Source: JBBROS01 sp965199595 (GTDB lineage: Bacteria; Pseudomonadota; Alphaproteobacteria; Acetobacterales; Acetobacteraceae). Taken from it: a DNA stretch of 64,000 nt. Shown piece by piece: positions 60,271-64,000 of this stretch. Position 1 is the stretch's first letter; the number at the start of each line of letters is the position of its first letter. A program made the position numbers and the translations under genes. Under the pieces are notes generated by a model, which saw only the letters and a list, made by a program, of their open reading frames with translations, ran no database searches and had not been told where the DNA came from. The DNA lies in the NCBI GenBank assembly GCA_965199595.1, contig OZ241182.1, positions 3,720,001 to 3,784,000 on the forward strand, read 5' to 3'.

Positions 60271-61503
60271 ATGAACGGTCCCATCGTGCTGGATGTGTCG
60301 CGCCTGCTCTCCCGCGCGGAACGCCGGGTCCCCACCGGCATCGACCGCGTGGAGCACGCCTACGCCACCGGCCTGCAACGGGTCGCGCCGGACCGGCTGC
60401 GCTACGCCGCCCTGCATCCGCTGGGCCGCTTCTGCCACCTCTCCACCGCCCGCACCCGCAGCTTCGTGGAACGGCTGGGCCGGGAGTGGGAGAACGAGAT
60501 GCCCGTCACCGCCAGGAGCGACGGCAACGAGGCCCGGGCCCTCGGCTGGCGGCTGCAAGCCTCGATGCTGCTGCCCAAGACCCCGCCGCGCTTCCTCGGC
60601 CGCTCCACCGGCCGCGCCACCTACCTGCTGGTCTCCCACCACCATCTGCACCAGCCCGAAGCCATCCAGGCCGCCCGCCGCCGCCTCGATGCCGCCTTCA
60701 TCTGCTTCATCCACGACCTGATCCCCATCGAGTTCCCCGAGTTCGGCCGCCCCAGGGAGGCCGACAAGCACCGCCGCCGCATGGAGACCGCGGCCCGCTA
60801 CGCCGACGCCTTCGTGGTCAACTCCGCCGCCACCCGCGACGCCCTGCTGCCCTTCATGCACGCCGCCGGCCGCGACGTGCCCCTGCTGGTCGCCCCGCTC
60901 GGTGTGCACGACATCCAGCACCACCCCGCGCCCCCCACGCCCACCACGGATGAACGCCCCTACTTCCTCTACGTCGGCACCATCGAGCCCCGGAAGAACC
61001 ACCTGCTGCTGCTTAACATCTGGCGTCGCCTGGTGCTGGAGCTGGGCCCGGCCGCCCCCCGCCTGGTCCTGGTCGGCCAGCGCGGCTGGGAGAACGAGAT
61101 GGTGATCGACGTGCTCGACCGCTCCGAGCTGCTGCGCGACCACATCACCGAACACAACGCCCTGCCCGACAGGCAGGTGCAGGCGCTGATCGCCGGCGCC
61201 CGCGCCGTGCTGCTGCCCTCCTTCGCCGAAGGCTACGGCCTGCCCCTGGCCGAAGCCCTCTCGGTCGGCACCCCGGTGCTGTGCAGCGACCTGCCCGCGC
61301 TGCGCGAAGTCGGCGCCGACGCCCCGGAATACCTGGACCCGCTGGACGGCCTGGGCTGGGCCGCGGCCATCCGCGACTACCTGGACCCGCACTCGCCCCG
61401 CCGGGCAAACCAGGTGGCACGCATCGCCCATTGGTCCCGCCCGCAATGGGCCGGCCACATCGACGCGGTGGTGGACCTCATCGACCAGGTCGCCGCCTCC
61501 TGA
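60271..61503 (+). CDS. Glycosyltransferase family 4
   Basis: 410 residues. N-terminal NGPIVLDVSRLLSRAERRVP, TGIDRVEHAYATGL; FICFIHDLIPIEFPEF; donor domain RPYFLYVGTIEPRKNHLLLL and LPSFAEGYGLPLAEALSVGTPV with the conserved catalytic-type glutamates. This is a GT4 mannosyl/galactosyltransferase-like enzyme. It starts 7 bp after the LtaS-like gene and probably ends the kpsC-kpsS-SDR-LtaS operon, adding sugar to the capsule or its anchor. Confidence 0.9.
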   Translation: MNGPIVLDVSRLLSRAERRVPTGIDRVEHAYATGLQRVAPDRLRYAALHPLGRFCHLSTARTRSFVERLGREWENEMPVTARSDGNEARALGWRLQASMLLPKTPPRFLGRSTGRATYLLVSHHHLHQPEAIQAARRRLDAAFICFIHDLIPIEFPEFGRPREADKHRRRMETAARYADAFVVNSAATRDALLPFMHAAGRDVPLLVAPLGVHDIQHHPAPPTPTTDERPYFLYVGTIEPRKNHLLLLNIWRRLVLELGPAAPRLVLVGQRGWENEMVIDVLDRSELLRDHITEHNALPDRQVQALIAGARAVLLPSFAEGYGLPLAEALSVGTPVLCSDLPALREVGADAPEYLDPLDGLGWAAAIRDYLDPHSPRRANQVARIAHWSRPQWAGHIDAVVDLIDQVAAS

Positions 61504-61549
61504 ACCCCCGCCCTAGCCCGCCCCGCCGCCGCTCTGCTACACCACGCCC

Positions 61550-62029
61550 ATGCCCGGCGACCCGCCCTTCTGGAAAACCACGCCGCTCGACCGGATGACA
61601 CCCGAGCAGTGGGAATCCCTCTGCGACGGCTGCGGCCGCTGCTGCCTCCACAAGCTGCGCGACGAGGACACCGAGGAGCTGGCCTTCACCAACGTCTCCT
61701 GCCGCCTGCTCGACACCGCCTCCTGCCGCTGCAGCCGCTACGAGACTCGGCGTGACTGGGTGCCGGACTGCGTCTCCCTCACCCCCGCCGCCCTGGCCGG
61801 GATCGACTGGCTGCCCCCCACCTGCGGCTACCGCCTGGTCGCGGAGAAGCAGGACCTGCCCTGGTGGCACCCGCTGGTGTCCGGCAATCTCCAAACGGTG
61901 CACGAGGCCGGCGTCTCGGTGCGCGGCCGGGTGCTGGACGAGCGGCGCGCCGGGCTGCTCGAGGACCACGTGGTGGACTGGCCGAACCAGGTGCCACGAC
62001 AATCAAGACGAAAGGGAGTGAACAAGTGA
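61550..62029 (+). CDS. YcgN family cysteine-cluster protein (UPF0260)
   Basis: 159 residues. The cysteine pattern CDGCGRCCLHKLRDEDTEE, NVSCRLLDTASCRCSRYETR, DCVSLTP, and PPTCGYRLVAEKQDLPWWHPL is diagnostic of UPF0260. It probably binds metal or an Fe-S cluster; function unknown. Its TGA overlaps the GTG start of the next gene. Confidence 0.93.
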   Translation: MPGDPPFWKTTPLDRMTPEQWESLCDGCGRCCLHKLRDEDTEELAFTNVSCRLLDTASCRCSRYETRRDWVPDCVSLTPAALAGIDWLPPTCGYRLVAEKQDLPWWHPLVSGNLQTVHEAGVSVRGRVLDERRAGLLEDHVVDWPNQVPRQSRRKGVNK

Positions 62030-62943
62030 ACAACGCGCTGTATGGCGGCGTCAACGCGGCGGTGCTCACCGCCATGCGCCCGGACCTGTCGATCGACCTG
62101 GACCTGATGGCCGCGCATTGCCGCTGGCTGCTCGGCAATGGCTGCAACGGCCTGGGCGTGCTCGGCACCACCGGCGAGGCCAACTCCCTGGGCGTCAGCG
62201 AACGCCTGGCGCTGATGGAAGGCCTGGTCGAGCGCGGCATCCCCGCCGCCAGGATGCTGCCCGGCTGCGGCCTGCCCGCCATCCCCGATACCGTGCTGAT
62301 GGCCCGGCGCGCCGGTGAGCTGGGCGCCCGCGGCGTGCTCGTGCTGCCGCCGTTCTTCTACAAGAACCCCAGCGAGGACGGCCTGTTCGCCTACTACTCC
62401 GAAGTCGCCCAGCGCGTCGCCGGCGCCGTGCAGCTGTATTTCTATCACTTCCCCGCCCAGTCCGCGGTGCCGGTCACCCTCCCGCTGATCGAGCGCCTGC
62501 TCCGCGCCCACCCCGGCGCCTTCCGCGGCATCAAGGACAGCACCGGCGACTGGTCCAACACGAAATCCTACATCGACGCCTTCGCGAAAGACGGATTCGA
62601 GGTCTATTGCGGCGATGACGGCCACCTGCACCAGACGCTGAACGCCGGCGGCGCCGGGTCCATCTCGGCCGCCAGCAACGTCAGCTGCGCGGAGAACGCC
62701 AAGGTCTATGCCGCCTGGGACCAGCCCGCCGGCGCCGCGGCGCAGGCCACCCTCTCGGCCATGCGCGCCGCCGTCACCTCCGCCCCGCTCCTCCCCGGCC
62801 TCAAGGCCCTCCTGGCCCGGCACACCGGCAACGACGCCTGGCTCAACATCCGCCCGCCCCACACCCGCCTGGGCACCGAAGCCGCCGCCAGGCTGTTCGC
62901 CACCTTCGACGCCTGCGGCGTGCAGCTGGCCCGAGCCGCCTAA
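62026..62943 (+). CDS. DapA-family lyase (dihydrodipicolinate synthase/N-acetylneuraminate lyase superfamily)
   Basis: 305 residues. TIM barrel with GVLGTTGEANSLGVSERLAL, VLPPFFYKNPSEDGLFAYY, Tyr in LYFYHFP and Schiff-base lysine in RGIKDSTGDWSNT. Aldol condensation or cleavage of pyruvate with an aldehyde is expected; true DapA versus another aldolase cannot be told. The start is GTG 62026 with GGGAG upstream, overlapping the stop of the cysteine-cluster gene. Confidence 0.88.
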   Translation: MNNALYGGVNAAVLTAMRPDLSIDLDLMAAHCRWLLGNGCNGLGVLGTTGEANSLGVSERLALMEGLVERGIPAARMLPGCGLPAIPDTVLMARRAGELGARGVLVLPPFFYKNPSEDGLFAYYSEVAQRVAGAVQLYFYHFPAQSAVPVTLPLIERLLRAHPGAFRGIKDSTGDWSNTKSYIDAFAKDGFEVYCGDDGHLHQTLNAGGAGSISAASNVSCAENAKVYAAWDQPAGAAAQATLSAMRAAVTSAPLLPGLKALLARHTGNDAWLNIRPPHTRLGTEAAARLFATFDACGVQLARAA

Positions 62944-64000
62944 CCCGCCGCCACCGGACCAACCGGCCCTGAATAGACCAGGGCCGGCACCCGCTGCGGC
63001 CGGCCCAGCAGATACCCCTGCACCTGGTCGCAACCCAGCTCCCGCACCAGCGCCAGCTCCGCCTCGGTCTCAACCCCCTCGGCCACCACCCGCAGCCTGC
63101 ACGCCACCGCCACGGCCTGGATCGCCGCCAGGATGCCGCGCCCGGTCATGTCCCGCACCGCATCCTGCACAAACGACTTGTCCATCTTCAGGACATCGAA
63201 CGGGAACTGCCGCAGGTAGCCCAGCCCGGCATGCGCGATCCCGAAATCATCCAGGCTAAAACAGACCCCGATCTCCCGCAGCCGGCGCATCGTCGCCATC
63301 ACCGCCGGCGTGCCCTCCAGCAGCACCCCCTCCGTGATCTCCAGGTTGAGCCGGGCCGGCCGCAGCCCGGTCCGCGCCAGGATCGCCTCCACCTCATCGG
63401 CCAGATCCTGCCGCGTCAGCTGCACCGGCGAAAGGTTGACCGCAACCTCCATCGTCACCGGCCAGGACACCGCGGCCGCACAGGCCGTCTCCAGGGCCCA
63501 CAGCCCGATCGGAACGATCAGCCCGGATTGCTCCGCGATCCCGATGAACTCGACCGGAGGGACGATCCCCAGCACCGGGTGCGTCCATCGCAGCAATGCC
63601 TCGAGCCGAACCACCGCCAACGTCCGGGCATCGAGGATCGGCTGGTACTCGACGTGCAGCTGGCCAAGCTCCGCCGCCCGCGCCAGGTCCTTCTCCATGG
63701 AGAACGATGCCTGCGGCCCATGGTCCACCGTGCTGTCATAGGCGCGGAACCTGCCCTTGCCATCGGCCTTGGCGCGATACAGGGCCATGTCCGCGTTCTG
63801 CAGCAGATCCTCTGGCAACACGGCGTCATCGGGATACAGCGCGACGCCGATGGACAGGTTCACCGAGCAGCGCGTCTCCCCGAACACATAGGGTTGCGCC
63901 ACGGAATCCAGCATGCGCTGCGCCAGATCGCCGACATCGCCGCCGGCCCCGATGAACGGCTGCACCACGGCGAACTCGTCCCCGCCCATCCGCGCCACGA
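62940..64000 (-). CDS. GGDEF-EAL cyclic-di-GMP protein (N-terminus outside window)
   Basis: The visible part starts inside a GGDEF domain (RMGGDEFAVVQ, then SIGVALYPDD) and is followed by a complete EAL phosphodiesterase domain: EALLRWTHPVLG, VNLSPVQL, LEITEGVLLEG, DDFGIAHAGLGYLRQFPFD, KMDKSFV and AEGVETEAEL. The GGDEF motif is intact, but the N-terminal half is off the window so dual function cannot be judged. It likely tunes cyclic-di-GMP. Its stop overlaps the end of the convergent DapA-family gene by 4 bp. Confidence 0.92.
   Translation of the reverse strand, partial: VARMGGDEFAVVQPFIGAGGDVGDLAQRMLDSVAQPYVFGETRCSVNLSIGVALYPDDAVLPEDLLQNADMALYRAKADGKGRFRAYDSTVDHGPQASFSMEKDLARAAELGQLHVEYQPILDARTLAVVRLEALLRWTHPVLGIVPPVEFIGIAEQSGLIVPIGLWALETACAAAVSWPVTMEVAVNLSPVQLTRQDLADEVEAILARTGLRPARLNLEITEGVLLEGTPAVMATMRRLREIGVCFSLDDFGIAHAGLGYLRQFPFDVLKMDKSFVQDAVRDMTGRGILAAIQAVAVACRLRVVAEGVETEAELALVRELGCDQVQGYLLGRPQRVPALVYSGPVGPVAAG

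Overview
The window is high-GC DNA (I estimate near 70%, not computed), densely packed, with many four-base start/stop overlaps. Gene content and protein style suggest an alphaproteobacterium, most likely Acetobacteraceae (Rhodospirillales): SecB, a PssA/Psd pair, pgsA next to moaD/moaE, a UgpBAEC importer, YcgN and a serine-glyoxylate aminotransferase. The assignment is an inference; no rRNA is present.

Layout. 1-4 kb: end of a surface-polysaccharide region (truncated GT4 glycosyltransferase, TauE/SafE exporter, MBOAT O-acyltransferase overlapping an SGNH-like partner). 4-12.3 kb: YgjP-like metalloprotease, two MFS transporters, Na/Pi symporter, DUF938 methyltransferase, aldose epimerase, a lipoprotein, a prophage scar in which a terminase N-terminus is fused to a holin-like C-terminus, and a Gly/Tyr-rich secreted protein. 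12.3-26.2 kb: FAA hydrolase, DctA, lipoproteins, PgsA, MoaD/MoaE, a lipoprotein made of 96-bp repeats, PssA/Psd, LysM protein, cytochrome b and cytochrome c' genes facing each other, a LOG-family protein and tRNA-Pro(CGG). 26.3-41.6 kb: UgpBAEC, TPR protein, FtsK, molybdopterin oxidoreductase, GlcD-GlcF-like fusion, serine-glyoxylate aminotransferase with a divergent GntR regulator and two matching palindromes, lipase-like hydrolase and SecB.

41.6-61.5 kb is the most interesting part: a capsule/lipid-anchor locus resembling the Sinorhizobium rkp-1 region. On the minus strand a 2498-residue reducing polyketide synthase (KS-AT-DH-degenerate MT-ER-KR-ACP) overlaps an alpha-oxoamine synthase, followed by a GT4 glycosyltransferase, a Rieske oxygenase and a GT-C-like membrane protein. 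Divergently, kpsC-kpsS-SDR are chained by ATGA overlaps and followed by an LTA-synthase-like phosphotransferase and another GT4 enzyme. The simplest model is that the synthase makes a fatty chain, the oxoamine synthase joins it to an amino acid, the SDR reduces the ketone to a sphingoid-like amino alcohol, and KpsS/KpsC build a Kdo linker on that or another lipid. No capsule ABC exporter lies inside the window.

61.5-64 kb: YcgN cysteine-cluster protein, a DapA-family lyase and a truncated GGDEF-EAL protein leaving the window. No gene-free stretch exceeds about 250 bases.
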